Part shown: positions 17,491-27,064 of the stretch, piece by piece
Position numbering within the stretch: position 1 is the first letter of the stretch
Layout: every line of letters starts with the position of its first letter
DNA from: Fictibacillus enclensis
GTDB lineage: Bacteria; Bacillota; Bacilli; Bacillales; Fictibacillaceae
Direction: 5' to 3'
DNA length: 64,000 bases
Assembly (NCBI RefSeq): GCF_001457035.1
Contig: NZ_KQ758620.1
Coordinates: 1 to 64,000 of the forward strand
Translations under genes and position numbers: made by a program
The notes under the pieces: generated by a model
What the model was told of the DNA's origin: nothing
What the model saw: the letters and a program-made list of their open reading frames with translations, nothing else
Database searches by the model: none

Positions 17491-18402
17491 TTAGCTCTTC
17501 ATTCTAGGATCGAGTGCATCCCGGAGGCCGTCCCCCATCAGGTTAAAGCCCAAAACGGTCAGCATGATGGCGAGGCCCGGAAAGATAACGGTCCAAGGAG
17601 CCTGAATAATGAAATCCCTTGAATCCGCCAGCATTTTCCCCCATTCCGGAGTTGGAGGCTGGGCTCCAAGACCCAAAAAACCGAGAGCTGCGGCTTCAAT
17701 TATAGCTGTCGCGATGGCCAGTGTCCCTTGAACGATGATCGGTGCCATACTGTTGGGAAGTACATGGTGAATCAGGATTCTGGAATCCTTCATGCCGATC
17801 GCCTTTGCCGCTGTAATGTATTCTTCTTCCTTAACACTCAGCACGCGTGAACGAACAAGTCTTCCGAATATCGGAACGTTAATGATGGCAATGGCAATCA
17901 ATGCGTTTCTCAGGGATGGCCCAAGAACGGATACAACAGCGATGGCCAAAAGAATGCTCGGAAATGCAAGCAGAATATCAAAAATTCGGGAGATAATTCC
18001 ATCCACGATTTTGCCGTAATAGCCCGCGACAATTCCCAGGGCCGAGCCGACAATAACAGATCCGGCTACGGAAACAAATCCTACCCAGAGGGAAATTCTT
18101 GCTCCGTAGAGTACCCTGCTGAAAATATCCCTGCCAAACTCATCCGTACCGAACCAATGCTCGCCTGAAGGCGCAAGATGCTTGTCCGCCAGTTTTTGGT
18201 CCGAAAAGCTGTATGGTGCCAACAACGGAGCGAAGATCGCGATCAAGATGAAAAAAACAACGATTCCCAATCCAACCATTGCAAGTTTATTCTTTTTAAA
18301 GGAGCGCCACGCATCTTTCCAGGGCGAGATCACTTTGTCATCGCTTTGCTCCATCACCGGCGGGTTGTTTAACGGTGGTGTGCTCTGTGCCAATTCTGCC
18401 AT
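17491..18402 (-). CDS. Peptide ABC importer permease, DppC/OppC/AppC type
   Basis: This 303-residue membrane protein has the DppC plan: a long N-terminal cytoplasmic segment, about six helices, and the permease loop EAAALGFLGLGAQPPTPEWG that contacts the ATPases. Its length equals that of B. subtilis AppC. It is the last gene of the five-gene operon and pairs with the DppB-type permease encoded 15 bases upstream. GGGGGAG lies before the ATG. Confidence 0.92.
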   Translation of the reverse strand: MAELAQSTPPLNNPPVMEQSDDKVISPWKDAWRSFKKNKLAMVGLGIVVFFILIAIFAPLLAPYSFSDQKLADKHLAPSGEHWFGTDEFGRDIFSRVLYGARISLWVGFVSVAGSVIVGSALGIVAGYYGKIVDGIISRIFDILLAFPSILLAIAVVSVLGPSLRNALIAIAIINVPIFGRLVRSRVLSVKEEEYITAAKAIGMKDSRILIHHVLPNSMAPIIVQGTLAIATAIIEAAALGFLGLGAQPPTPEWGKMLADSRDFIIQAPWTVIFPGLAIMLTVLGFNLMGDGLRDALDPRMKS

Positions 18403-18417
18403 ACTAAACTCCCCCTA

Positions 18418-19419
18418 TCAGTACTTAATGCGCGGATCAATGGCCGCATACAGTATATCCACGAACAGATTTATAAGAACAAACAATGTCGCCACTACAA
18501 GTATCCCGGACTGGATCACAGGATAGTCACGTGACTGGATGGCATCGTATATATAAGTTCCGATTCCCGGCCATCCAAAGATGGTTTCCGTCAGAATGGC
18601 ACCTCCAAGAAGAAGCCCCGTCTGCAGACCGATGACAGTAACAACCGGAATCATCGCATTTTTCAAGGAGTGCTTGTACACCACCCAGAACATTTTCAAT
18701 CCTTTTGCCCGTGCTGTACGGATGTAATCAGATCTCATGACTTCAAGCATGCTGGAGCGGGTCATCCTTGCAATGATCGCCATCGGAATGGTACCAAGGG
18801 CAATACCAGGCAGGATTAAGTGCTTCACCACTTCAATGAACTGGTCAAACCTTCCCTCTATCAGCGTATCGATCAAGTACAAATGCGTGATGGCTTCCAC
18901 GGGCATCCGTATATTGTCCCGTCCTGTTGTCGGAAGCAAGTCCCATTTAATAGATACAAAATATTGCTCCATTAAACCGAGCCAGAAAATGGGCATGGAA
19001 ACCCCAATAAGTGCAATCAGCATAACCCCATAGTCAAACCATGAGTTTTGAAACCAGGCGGAAATAATGCCCGCATTCACACCGACAATGACAGCAATTA
19101 AAATCGCTACAAGCGACAGTTCGATGGTTGCTGCTAAATACGGCCAGATTTCATCGCTGATCGGAGATCTTGTTTTTAATGACATCCCCAGATCGCCCTG
19201 GAACAGTCCGCCTAAGTAATGAACGAATTGCGTATACCAAGGCTGATCGAGGCCCAATTGTTTTGTCAGTGTTTCAATCGCGTCTTTTGACGCTTGCTGG
19301 CCCAGGATCAATTGCGCAGGATTACCAGGGATCGCGCGAATCATCATAAATACAATGAACGTCATGCCAAGAAGTACGGGTATCAGCAAACCAACCCTTC
19401 TGATTGTATAAGAAAACAT
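18418..19419 (-). CDS. Peptide ABC importer permease, DppB/OppB/AppB type
   Basis: This 333-residue membrane protein starts MFSYTIRRVGLLIPVLLG, the hallmark of DppB-type permeases, and has about six helices with the coupling loop VMRSDYIRTARAKGL. It forms the channel with the DppC-type protein. GAGGTG is five bases before the ATG at 19419, preferred to a GTG two codons upstream that overlaps that site. A terminator-like hairpin separates it from the binding-protein gene. Confidence 0.92.
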   Translation of the reverse strand: MFSYTIRRVGLLIPVLLGMTFIVFMMIRAIPGNPAQLILGQQASKDAIETLTKQLGLDQPWYTQFVHYLGGLFQGDLGMSLKTRSPISDEIWPYLAATIELSLVAILIAVIVGVNAGIISAWFQNSWFDYGVMLIALIGVSMPIFWLGLMEQYFVSIKWDLLPTTGRDNIRMPVEAITHLYLIDTLIEGRFDQFIEVVKHLILPGIALGTIPMAIIARMTRSSMLEVMRSDYIRTARAKGLKMFWVVYKHSLKNAMIPVVTVIGLQTGLLLGGAILTETIFGWPGIGTYIYDAIQSRDYPVIQSGILVVATLFVLINLFVDILYAAIDPRIKY

Positions 19420-19473
19420 GTCCACACCTCATTTACGCATAGTTGTGTTACATCCTGATGTTTTTCTCCAAAA

Positions 19474-19509
19474 CAAAAGGGGAGCATGCAAGATACTCCC
19501 CCGTTTTTT
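19474..19509 (-). terminator. Intercistronic hairpin between binding protein and permease genes
   Basis: On the minus strand GGGGAG and CTCCCC form a stem with an 11-base loop followed by TTTTGTTTT. Such a partial terminator would let the binding-protein gene be expressed above the permeases, a common arrangement in ABC importer operons. Confidence 0.7.
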
Positions 19510-19511
19510 CA

Positions 19512-21113
19512 TTACTTCGACATGGAAACATCAACAAATGATTGAGAGCCTTTAGGATGCGGGTAGAAACCTTTAATCGTGCTCACACCAGCAAGCTGTG
19601 GCTTAGCATGTACAAGAGGAACCCATGGTGCATCTTCGTGAATGATTTCCTGTGCTTTTTTGTATAGCTCTTCACGTTTTGCTTCATCAGCTGTGGATTG
19701 TGCTTCAATCAACAGTTTGTGAACCGGTTCGCTCTTATAGCGGGAATAGTTATTGGAATCGATCGTATCTTTATCAAGAAGCGTATACAAGAAGTTATCC
19801 GCATCTCCGTTATCCCCTGTCCAACCGATCAAGAAAGCAGGTGCTTCGCCTTTACGCAGTTTCTCAAGGTACGTACCCCACTCAAACGTTACAATGTTTG
19901 CTTTGATTCCAACTTTTGCAAGGTTTGCCTGGATGGCTTCAGCAATTTTTTGTCCGTTTGGCATATAAGGACGTGATACCGGCATTGCCCAAAGATCCAT
20001 CTTAAAACCGTTTGGATATCCTGCTTTTTTCAGAAGCTCTTTTGCTTTTGCTTCATCATAAGCATAGTCTTTTACATCCTTATTTTGTCCGGCAATGGAA
20101 GATGGAAGCGGCGTTATTGCAGGTTCAGCTGTTCCATTGTAGAAGTTTTTGATCAAATCATCTTTGTTTACAAGATGGCTGATCGCCTGGCGTACTTCTT
20201 TTTTGTTGAATGGTGCTTTTTCCGTATTGAAACCGAAGTAAGCAACGTTCATGGAAGGACGCTCAAAAATTTGGAGATTTTTATCCGATTTGATTTTATC
20301 AATGTCACTTGGGTTTACTCCGTCGATCAAGTCCACTTCGCCCTTGGTTAACGCATTGAGGCGGGCAGAGTTGTCTTTAATGACTTTAAACGTAACACCG
20401 TCAAGCTTAGGAAGTCCTTTTTTCCAGTACTTATCGTTTTTAACCACAGAAATCGTGTCTCCACGCTTCCACTCTTTAAACTTGAAAGGTCCTGTTCCTA
20501 CAGGATGCTCTCCGTATTTATCGCCATATTTGTCAATCGCAGCAGGGCTTGAAATCGCAAACGGGCTCATCGCAAGGTTTTTAAGGAATGGCGCTTGCGG
20601 GCGTTTCAGCGTAAATTCAACTGTAGAATCATCAAGTGCTTTTACTTCTTTAATCACCTGGCCAGGATCGTTCTTGAATCCTCCAAACATGGAAGCATAG
20701 TAAGGGAATTTGGCAGCGTCGCCATTCACCCAGCGCTCGAAGTTTTTCACAACAGCATCTGCATTAAAATCGGTGCCATCCTGGAATTTAACTCCTTTTT
20801 CAAGTTTGAACGTGTATTTAAGGCCGTCTTTGGAAATATCCCAGCTCTTTGCCAACTCAGGCACAACATCTGTATTTTCTTTTTTATAGCCTGTCAATGT
20901 TTCAAATACTTGCTCTGTAACGATAAAAGATTCACCGTCTGTTTCATGAGCCGGGTCCAGTCCAACCGCATCGCCGCCTCGTCCATAAATCATGACGCCG
21001 CCGCCTTTTTCTTTTCCATCGCTGCTGGCGCCTTCACTTGAAGACTTACAGCCGGCGAGCCCCAGTGAGAGAACCAAGAGTAACACCAAAACTGTTAATG
21101 AACTTTTCTTCAT
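19512..21113 (-). CDS. Peptide-binding lipoprotein (DppA-like)
   Basis: This 533-residue lipoprotein has a signal peptide and lipobox LGLAGC (Cys about residue 22) and a family-5 extracellular solute-binding domain. Segments such as LWAMPVSRPYMPNGQKIAE and IGWTGDNGDADNF resemble E. coli DppA closely, suggesting dipeptide or short-peptide specificity; heme or glutathione are other ligands in this clade. It delivers substrate to the two permeases encoded downstream. GGGGGA lies before the ATG. Confidence 0.92.
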   Translation of the reverse strand: MKKSSLTVLVLLLVLSLGLAGCKSSSEGASSDGKEKGGGVMIYGRGGDAVGLDPAHETDGESFIVTEQVFETLTGYKKENTDVVPELAKSWDISKDGLKYTFKLEKGVKFQDGTDFNADAVVKNFERWVNGDAAKFPYYASMFGGFKNDPGQVIKEVKALDDSTVEFTLKRPQAPFLKNLAMSPFAISSPAAIDKYGDKYGEHPVGTGPFKFKEWKRGDTISVVKNDKYWKKGLPKLDGVTFKVIKDNSARLNALTKGEVDLIDGVNPSDIDKIKSDKNLQIFERPSMNVAYFGFNTEKAPFNKKEVRQAISHLVNKDDLIKNFYNGTAEPAITPLPSSIAGQNKDVKDYAYDEAKAKELLKKAGYPNGFKMDLWAMPVSRPYMPNGQKIAEAIQANLAKVGIKANIVTFEWGTYLEKLRKGEAPAFLIGWTGDNGDADNFLYTLLDKDTIDSNNYSRYKSEPVHKLLIEAQSTADEAKREELYKKAQEIIHEDAPWVPLVHAKPQLAGVSTIKGFYPHPKGSQSFVDVSMSK

Positions 21114-21168
21114 GTTCTTTCCCCCATTTTCATATAGTTTTTTTGCCTCTATTTATGTGTACGAGCTG

Positions 21169-22137
21169 TCATTCATAAAGATGACAAGCTACGTAATGGC
21201 CTTTATCCACTTCCTTAAATTCGGGCCGTCTGGCAGAACACACATCCATTGCCTGTGGGCAGCGGGTATGAAATGCACAGCCTTTTGGCGGATTGGAGGG
21301 ACTTGGTACATCCCCTTTAAGTATGATGCGTTCCTTCTTGATTTCTACGTCCGGAATAGGCACCGCCGATAGCAAAGCCTGGGTATAAGGGTGAAGTGGA
21401 TTATCATAAAGCGGTTCACTGTCTGACAGCTCCACTATCCTGCCGAGATACATGACCCCCACCCTGTCGCTGATATGTCTGACCACACCCAGATCGTGGG
21501 CAATAAACAAGTAGGTTAAACCAAAATCCTTTTGAAGATCCTGCAAAAGGTTGAGCACCTGAGATTGGATGGAAACATCCAATGCAGATACAGGCTCATC
21601 GGCAATAATCAGTTTGGGGTTTACAGCCAGTGCGCGTGCAATCCCGATCCGCTGGCGCTGTCCGCCGCTGAACTGGTGGGGATAGCGATTGGCATGGTAG
21701 CTGTTCAGTCCAACAACCTCCAGAAGCTCCTTCACCCGTTTCTTTCGTTCCTTTGCATCTTTCACACCGTGGACGAGCAGCGGCTCCTCCAAAATTTTCT
21801 CAACGGTATGTCTCGGATTGAGTGAAGCAAAGGGGTCTTGAAACACCATTTGCATTTCTCTTCGCATTTTGCGCATTTCATTTGAAGACAGGCCGAGAAC
21901 ATCTTTTCCTTCAAAAAAAACATTTCCTTCACTTGGTTCCAGAAGCCTCAGCAGCATGCGTCCTGTCGTCGACTTGCCGCAGCCGCTCTCCCCTACAAGG
22001 CCCAGTGTTTCCCCTTTTTGGATGGTAAAAGATATTCCGTCTACAGCCTTTACTTCACCAATGGTCTTTCCAAGAAGACCGCCTTTTATCGGAAAATGTT
22101 TCTTAAGATTTTCAACTTTAACTAATGGTTCGGTCAA
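21169..22137 (-). CDS. Peptide ABC importer ATP-binding protein, DppF/AppF type
   Basis: This 322-residue ATPase has Walker [10 protein letters not shown], signature [14 protein letters not shown] and Walker B LIIADEP, plus the C-terminal oligopeptide/dipeptide extension with Cys-containing CAFHTRCPQ, where an Fe-S cluster is known in some homologues. It begins with TTG inside the 3' end of the DppD-type gene (20-base overlap), so translation is coupled. It drives import together with the DppD-type protein. Confidence 0.92.
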   Translation of the reverse strand: MTEPLVKVENLKKHFPIKGGLLGKTIGEVKAVDGISFTIQKGETLGLVGESGCGKSTTGRMLLRLLEPSEGNVFFEGKDVLGLSSNEMRKMRREMQMVFQDPFASLNPRHTVEKILEEPLLVHGVKDAKERKKRVKELLEVVGLNSYHANRYPHQFSGGQRQRIGIARALAVNPKLIIADEPVSALDVSIQSQVLNLLQDLQKDFGLTYLFIAHDLGVVRHISDRVGVMYLGRIVELSDSEPLYDNPLHPYTQALLSAVPIPDVEIKKERIILKGDVPSPSNPPKGCAFHTRCPQAMDVCSARRPEFKEVDKGHYVACHLYE

Positions 22138-23122
22138 CGATGTCTACCCCTTTCTCATCCTCGTACAGCCAGCATCGGACCCTTTGGTTGCCTCCAAGGC
22201 TTTCCAGCGCAGGCGTTTCGCTGATACAGCGGTCAAACGCATGGGCGCACCGGGGCGCAAATTGGCATCCCGTTTTTACCGAGCCGGGCTTTGGTACGTT
22301 TCCTGGAATGGAGTATAGTCTCTCTTTTTTATCCCTCATATCCGGAACAGACTGAATTAGTCCTACTGTATAAGGATGCTTAGGAGATGTAAAGATGGTT
22401 TTGACATCTGCCTCTTCCACCACTTTACCTGCATACATAACAACCACACGCTGGCACATTTCTGCCACCACACCAAGGTCATGCGTGATCATCATGATGG
22501 CTGTATCTGTCTCTTCATTGAGTTTTTTCATCAGCTCAAGAATCTGTGCCTGAATCGTTACATCAAGAGCCGTCGTCGGCTCGTCTGCAATCAGCAGTTT
22601 CGGAGCACAGATCATGGCCATGGCAATCATTACCCGCTGGCGCATTCCTCCAGATAATTGATGCGGAAAATCTTTCATTAATTCTTCCGCACGTGGAAGA
22701 CCAACCATTTTCAGCATATCAACGGCATGTGCCTGAGCTTTTTTCTTTGGCCATTTTTTATGTATTTGCAAAGCTTCGATCAGCTGGCTGCCGATGGTGA
22801 AAACCGGATTTAAACTTGTCATCGGCTCCTGAAAAATCATGGCGATTTCATTTCCGCGGATTTGTCGCATTCTCTTTTCCGATGCTGAAACAAGATTCTC
22901 CCCATTAAACAGAATATCTCCCTCTACTTTTCCCGCGGGTGAAGGCACAAGTCCCATAACAGATAAAGAGGTAACACTCTTGCCGCATCCCGATTCTCCG
23001 ACGATTCCGAGCACTTCTCCGGAATTCACCTGAAAATCAATGGAATTAACAACAGAAATTTCACCATCATCTGTCATAAAGGAGGTCCTTAATCCTTTAA
23101 CTTCCAAGACAGGACTGCTCAC
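22118..23122 (-). CDS. Peptide ABC importer ATP-binding protein, DppD/AppD type
   Basis: This 334-residue ATPase has Walker [10 protein letters not shown], signature [15 protein letters not shown] and Walker [13 protein letters not shown], with the C-terminal segment [15 protein letters not shown] typical of oligopeptide ATPases. It is the first gene of an operon ordered D-F-A-B-C, the order of B. subtilis appDFABC, although the binding protein looks more like DppA. The start is GTG with GGGG upstream. A sigma-A promoter lies about 70-100 bases upstream. Confidence 0.92.
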   Translation of the reverse strand: MSSPVLEVKGLRTSFMTDDGEISVVNSIDFQVNSGEVLGIVGESGCGKSVTSLSVMGLVPSPAGKVEGDILFNGENLVSASEKRMRQIRGNEIAMIFQEPMTSLNPVFTIGSQLIEALQIHKKWPKKKAQAHAVDMLKMVGLPRAEELMKDFPHQLSGGMRQRVMIAMAMICAPKLLIADEPTTALDVTIQAQILELMKKLNEETDTAIMMITHDLGVVAEMCQRVVVMYAGKVVEEADVKTIFTSPKHPYTVGLIQSVPDMRDKKERLYSIPGNVPKPGSVKTGCQFAPRCAHAFDRCISETPALESLGGNQRVRCWLYEDEKGVDIVDRTIS

Positions 23123-23190
23123 TAACCCAACCCCTTTCTATGATGCTTTTTTCTTTCTGCGTGAACATTTAGTAGGACACTCTACTTCGA

Positions 23191-23219
23191 ATTATGACAC
23201 TAGTCTGATAATTTGACAA
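23191..23219 (-). promoter_or_regulatory. Promoter of the peptide importer operon
   Basis: On the minus strand TTGTCA (23214-23219), a 17-base spacer and CATAAT (23191-23196) form a plausible sigma-A promoter about 70 bases from the first start codon. Confidence 0.65.
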
Positions 23220-23282
23220 TATGAAAATTTTTAAAAGTTTAAAAGAAATAACAATTTTTTGTTAAATGCGGGTCTTTTTTAA

Positions 23283-23322
23283 TAAAAAAAAGAGGCGGTG
23301 CACATGGTGTACACCGCCCTTT
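23283..23322 (-). terminator. Terminator of ygaD
   Basis: On the minus strand GGCGGTG pairs with CACCGCC and is followed by a long T run, about 50 bases past the ygaD stop. Confidence 0.85.
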
Positions 23323-23373
23323 TCCTTAGTTTTCTGTTTCACACATCACAACTTTATTCCTAGACTTACCCAT

Positions 23374-25122
23374 TTAATCTCCAAGCTGCTGAACCGTAAA
23401 CAGATTATAATAAACTCCTTGTCGAGCCATAAGTTCCTGATGGGTTCCGCTTTCTGCAATTTCGCCATTATTCACCACTACAATACGGTCGGCATGAGTA
23501 ATCGTCGCCAATCGATGGGCGACAATAAACGTCGTCCGTTCCTTTGCAAGCTTGTCGAGCGATTCCTGGATCAAGTGTTCACTCTCCAAATCGAGAGCGG
23601 ATGTTGCCTCGTCAAGAATCAAAATCGGGGGATTCTTAAGAAAAACCCTGGCAATAGCGAGCCGCTGCTTTTGGCCGCCGGAAAGTTTGACACCCCTCTC
23701 TCCGATTTTTGTGTCATATCCTTCCGGGAGGCTCTTGATAAAGTCATGGGCGTTGGCTGCTTTTGCCGCAGATATCACTGCCTCATCAGACGCATCAGGA
23801 TTTCCCATGAGAATATTGGCTTTTACAGACTCACTGAATAAAATGTTATCCTGCAGAACCATGCCGATTTTATCCCTCAGCGAACGTACCTTAAAGTTGC
23901 GGATGTCTTCCCCGTCCAGTTGAATGCTGCCTTCGGAAACATCATAGAACCTTGGAATCAGACTGACGAGGGATGATTTTCCGCCGCCGCTCATTCCCAC
24001 AAGGGCGATCGTCTGACCAGGTTCCACTTCCAGATTGATTCCTTTTAATACATAAGGTTCACTCTCATTGTAACGGAAGTACACGTTATCAAATGAAAGC
24101 TGCCCTTTTACTCCGTTCAGTTTTCTGGCTTTTGGCTGGTCATAGATATCATATTCTTCATCCATAAATTCAAAGACCCTGTCCATGGAAGCCAGGGACT
24201 GTGTCAGCGTGGTGGATGAATTCACCAGTCTTCGTAGAGGATTGTACAGCCTGTCCATATAGCCTGCAAAAGCCACCACTTCCCCGATGGAGATATGCCC
24301 TCCGATGGCCCGGTAGGCCGCAAAGCCAATAACAAGCAACGGAGCAATATCTGTAATGGTGTTCACCACAGCAAACGTTTTGGCATTCCATGTCGTTTGA
24401 TCCATCGCTTTGTTTAGAAAATGGGAATTTCTTTTATTAAATTGAACCTGTTCATAGTCTTCAAGAGCGAAACTCCGGATCACGGACATTCCCTGCACCC
24501 TCTCGTGCAAATGCCCCTGAACTTCGGCAAGCGCCTGCGATCTCTGTTTGGTCAGTCCGCGCAGCCTTGTATAAAAGTATTTAACCGATAGGCCATAGAA
24601 CGGCAGCATGGCCAGTGCCACTACCGTCAGCCAGCCGTCCATGGTGGCCATAATCACGATGGCAATCACAATCGTAAACATGTCCAGCCAGACATTCATT
24701 AACCCGGTAATGACAAAATCTTTGGTCTGCTCCACATCATTAATGACCCTGGAGATGATTTCTCCCGATTTATTATTGGAGTAAAAACGCAAGGAGAGCC
24801 GCTGAATATGCTGATACAGCTTGTCTCTTATATCGTATAAAACTTTACTGCCTACCCATTGGGCGTAATACTGTCTGTAATATTCAATCGGCGGCCGCAG
24901 CACACCAAAAATAAAGAATGCTCCTCCCATCAACCAGAACAGTTTGACCATTTTTTCACTGGTCGATAATCCTTCCCCGCCAATAATCGTGTCCACCACA
25001 TATTTTAAGATGAGCGGAATAAGGAGCGGAATCCCAAATTTCAAAATCCCGATCACAATCGTCCATCCGATCTGTTTTTTATAAGGTTTAACAAAACCCA
25101 AATACCGTTTGATACTGTCCAA
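23374..25122 (-). CDS. ygaD: YgaD, ABC exporter with fused membrane and ATPase domains
   Basis: This 582-residue half-transporter has a six-helix exporter domain (residues about 15-310) and an ATPase domain with Walker [10 protein letters not shown], signature [15 protein letters not shown] and Walker [13 protein letters not shown]. It would work as a homodimer to export a lipid or drug-like substrate. The TTG at 25122 was chosen because AGGGTG is seven bases upstream, the protein then starts MDSIKRYL like its relatives, and the length matches B. subtilis YgaD (about 580). An upstream extension to 25191 would run into the repeat element. Confidence 0.9.
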   Translation of the reverse strand: MDSIKRYLGFVKPYKKQIGWTIVIGILKFGIPLLIPLILKYVVDTIIGGEGLSTSEKMVKLFWLMGGAFFIFGVLRPPIEYYRQYYAQWVGSKVLYDIRDKLYQHIQRLSLRFYSNNKSGEIISRVINDVEQTKDFVITGLMNVWLDMFTIVIAIVIMATMDGWLTVVALAMLPFYGLSVKYFYTRLRGLTKQRSQALAEVQGHLHERVQGMSVIRSFALEDYEQVQFNKRNSHFLNKAMDQTTWNAKTFAVVNTITDIAPLLVIGFAAYRAIGGHISIGEVVAFAGYMDRLYNPLRRLVNSSTTLTQSLASMDRVFEFMDEEYDIYDQPKARKLNGVKGQLSFDNVYFRYNESEPYVLKGINLEVEPGQTIALVGMSGGGKSSLVSLIPRFYDVSEGSIQLDGEDIRNFKVRSLRDKIGMVLQDNILFSESVKANILMGNPDASDEAVISAAKAANAHDFIKSLPEGYDTKIGERGVKLSGGQKQRLAIARVFLKNPPILILDEATSALDLESEHLIQESLDKLAKERTTFIVAHRLATITHADRIVVVNNGEIAESGTHQELMARQGVYYNLFTVQQLGD

Positions 25123-25140
25123 AACATCACACCCTAATTT

Positions 25141-25398
25141 GAAATGCTGAAGCGACCGTTTAAAAGCGAAGGTGTTGGAACTCTCGAACATAAATACGCT
25201 TTTTGTATTTTGTGAGAGAGTGAAACAACCAAGCTTTTGGTCGCTGAAGCTGGATCAAGAAATGCTGAAGCGGCCGTTTAAAAGCGAAGGCGTTGGAACT
25301 CTCGAACATAAATACGCTTTTTGTATTTTGTGAGAGAGTGAAACGACCAAGCTTTTGGTCGCTGAAGCTGGATCAAGAAATGCTGAAGCGGCCGTTTA
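25141..25398. repeat. Tandem structured 118-bp repeat, locus 1
   Basis: Two full units (25141-25258 and 25259-25376) have an exact 118-bp period and differ at only three positions; a third unit is cut off after about 22 bases (25377-25398). Each unit folds as an outer helix GCT-GA-AGCGACC / GGTCGCT-GA-AGC and an internal hairpin ACTCTC-GA-ACATAAATAC / GTATTTTGT-GA-GAGAGT with a GCTTTTT loop, followed by a small hairpin GACCAA-GCTT-TTGGTC. Both helices contain opposed GA/GA dinucleotides. A related pair lies at 50088-50330. It occupies the upstream region of ygaD, whose transcript would carry the complement. Confidence 0.9.
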
Positions 25399-25497
25399 AC
25401 ACGCTTTCATACCAAAATAACGCCTGAGGAAAGATCCCGTCCGGATCCAGCCAAGGCGTCCATCGCAAACATCTATAGTATACATCCTTATGGGCAG
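25399..25497. other. Repeat flank and possible ygaD promoter region
   Basis: The truncated third repeat unit gives way to unique sequence. ACGCCT (about 25420) and AGGCGT (about 25455) are complementary and enclose a GATCC-rich segment. On the minus strand a TATACT hexamer near 25480 could be a -10 box for ygaD, but no good -35 was seen. Confidence 0.3.
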
Positions 25498-25534
25498 AAA
25501 AACCTGTTGAATGCTTGATTCAACAGGTTTTTTC
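25498..25534. terminator. Terminator of ygaC
   Basis: AAACCTGTTGAA pairs perfectly with TTCAACAGGTTT around a seven-base loop and is followed by T residues on both strands. Confidence 0.9.
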
Positions 25535-26062
25535 TTATCTGAATTCCAAATACCGCTCGTACCATTGCTCTATAAAGCCAGGTTCAAACGGGCCCTTTCT
25601 CTGATTGATCATGGAAATTAAATCATTTAGGTTCTTTTGGATAATGTAATCAAGCTCTGGCGGGTATTTCATGATCTGTCGGTGCAGGCTGTATTCATCT
25701 TCATCGAGCAGTATATAGGACATATCAGGAAAAACTTTTATATCCAGATCATAATCAATATATTTTAGCGCCTCATTATCCCAAATATACGGTGTCCCCA
25801 GGTTGCAATAGTAGTAAAAACCATCCTGCCGGATCATGCCGATTACATTAAACCACTGTTTAGCGTTAAAGTAGCAGATTGCCGGTTCTCGTGTCCGCCA
25901 CTGCCTGCCATCTGATTCTGTTACCAGAATACGGTCATTTCCCGCAATAACAACTGACGAGCTTCCTTTCAGGATAACCGTATCTTCCCAGGTTCGATGG
26001 AGGGATCCATTATGTTTGTAGCTCTGAATATCAATAATACTTCCGGGTGTGGGAAAACTCAT
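25535..26062 (-). CDS. ygaC: YgaC, DUF402 nucleoside di/triphosphatase-like protein
   Basis: This 175-residue protein matches the YgaC/UPF0374 (DUF402) family in length and in the segments [20 protein letters not shown] and [10 protein letters not shown]. Characterised relatives hydrolyse nucleoside tri- and diphosphates using divalent metal ions; conserved acidic residues in [13 protein letters not shown] fit that. AAAGGAG is seven bases before the ATG. Genes on either side (ygaD and sspE) are the same as in B. subtilis. Confidence 0.9.
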   Translation of the reverse strand: MSFPTPGSIIDIQSYKHNGSLHRTWEDTVILKGSSSVVIAGNDRILVTESDGRQWRTREPAICYFNAKQWFNVIGMIRQDGFYYYCNLGTPYIWDNEALKYIDYDLDIKVFPDMSYILLDEDEYSLHRQIMKYPPELDYIIQKNLNDLISMINQRKGPFEPGFIEQWYERYLEFR

Positions 26063-26388
26063 ATGCCTCTCCTTTCCTTCGCGATTCCGGAAGCCAATGG
26101 TTTACCAGTTATGGGGTTACTCCTTTCCGTTTAAAATAATACATATAGGTAATTCACCAGCTTCGTTGCAAAATACGTTCATTGTGTCGTCTCATCACTA
26201 TTCTAGCCCTGCCCGGCGTTCATCATCCCCAAGATCAGTTACTTTACGTTATTTTCTCTTCTATAGTATATCGTTTTAAGAATAGTTTGGAAATGATAGT
26301 TACCCTGTTTATTGAAAAAAAGCTCGCCCATTTTTTCATTGCCTAGTTCTTTTCCCCCTGTATGTAGTCAAAAAACCCAAGAAAACCA
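26063..26388. other. Intergenic stretch upstream of ygaC
   Basis: No gene was supported in these roughly 325 bases. On the minus strand a TATACT hexamer near 26268 could be the -10 box for ygaC, which would give a leader of about 200 bases; no riboswitch pattern was recognised. A plus-strand open frame here has no ribosome site and no coding character. Confidence 0.4.
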
Positions 26389-26420
26389 AAAATGCCCCCT
26401 GCGTATAGCAGGGAGCATTA
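26389..26420 (-). terminator. Terminator of the gamma-type SASP gene
   Basis: On the minus strand ATGCTCCCTGC pairs with GCAGGGGGCAT around TATAC, followed by TTTTT. Confidence 0.88.
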
Positions 26421-26431
26421 ATGGATAGAGG

Positions 26432-26602
26432 TTACTGTTGGTTACCTTGGCCTTTGCGTTGTTGAGATTGAGCGTTTTGCTGACGAACCTGTTGAGCGTC
26501 AGTTTCGCTTCCAAACTCAGCACCGTATTGACCTTGGCCAGCTTGAGACTGTTGGTTTTGACGTCTAACTTGCTGTGCGTTTGTTTTTGACTGTTTGTCC
26601 AT
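26432..26602 (-). CDS. sspE: Gamma-type small acid-soluble spore protein
   Basis: This 56-residue Gln- and Asn-rich protein contains two similar halves, each with an (N/D)AQQVRxQN segment, the pattern of gamma-type SASPs. They are made in the forespore and degraded on germination as an amino acid store. GGAGG lies seven bases before the ATG at 26602; a longer frame upstream is ignored. It has only two repeats flanking one EFGSE-type protease site, so it is shorter than B. subtilis SspE. Its place next to ygaC matches B. subtilis. Confidence 0.93.
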   Translation of the reverse strand: MDKQSKTNAQQVRRQNQQSQAGQGQYGAEFGSETDAQQVRQQNAQSQQRKGQGNQQ

Positions 26603-26756
26603 GTGTATCACCTCCACGAAAATTAATTTAACCCTCATCAAATGTTTTTATGTGAGCAAAAAAATTTTTTTTGATGAATATTTTCCGTGGTTGCGGCATC
26701 CCCAGACCGGGTATAGGATTGCAAACGGGATGAAAAACTAAAAAAGCTTTTTAGCG

Positions 26757-26772
26757 TGGTGCGTATGCACCA
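26757..26772. promoter_or_regulatory. Perfect inverted repeat upstream of the 74-residue gene
   Basis: TGGTGC-GTAT-GCACCA lies 25 bases before the start codon of the gene at 26797, and is preceded by a second near-palindrome CTAAAAAAGCTTTTTAG. It may be a protein-binding site or a leader hairpin; no known factor is assigned. Confidence 0.4.
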
Positions 26773-26796
26773 AAACTGGCACTGGGAGGTAACATC

Positions 26797-27021
26797 ATGT
26801 ATGTAGGAAGAGACATGAGCGAGCTGGATATGATGGATAAAAAGGAATGGAAGGACAGTGAACTGGCACACTTTCACCAGTCTTTCCAGCAGATTACACC
26901 TTATTTAAATGAAGAAGGTGTGACCATACATCGAGAAATCATCAAGGAAATTGAAGCCAGGGGCGGTCTGAAAAGCGATGAAGCGAGTTATGAGAGAGGC
27001 ACTACCCCCAAAGTGGATTAA
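26797..27021 (+). CDS. Small conserved cytosolic protein (possibly YfhS-like)
   Basis: This 74-residue protein is soluble, acidic and probably helical, with the segments MYVGRDMSEL, LAHFHQSFQQ and HREIIKEIEARGG. It has GGGAGG seven bases before the ATG. A protein of this length lies in the same neighbourhood in B. subtilis (YfhS), and the match in length and place suggests orthology, but I could not compare the sequences. No function is proposed. Confidence 0.75.
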   Translation: MYVGRDMSELDMMDKKEWKDSELAHFHQSFQQITPYLNEEGVTIHREIIKEIEARGGLKSDEASYERGTTPKVD

Positions 27022-27029
27022 AACACACA

Positions 27030-27061
27030 AAAGGTGATCCTGAACGTTCAGGATCACCTTT
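27030..27061. terminator. Bidirectional terminator
   Basis: AAAGGTGATCCTGAA pairs perfectly with TTCAGGATCACCTTT around CG, between the 74-residue gene and the convergent SDR gene. Confidence 0.88.
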
Positions 27062-27064
27062 CAT

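Noticed and set aside
25141-25398. CRISPR array or minisatellite with spacers
   Set aside because: The 118-bp units abut with no unique spacers and lie without cas genes; they are structured repeats.
25141-25398. Insertion-sequence remnant
   Set aside because: No transposase fragment, terminal inverted repeats or target-site duplication was found.
26150-26280. Short minus-strand frame of 21 codons in the ygaC leader
   Set aside because: No ribosome site precedes its ATG and there is no terminator or anti-terminator to suggest a leader peptide.
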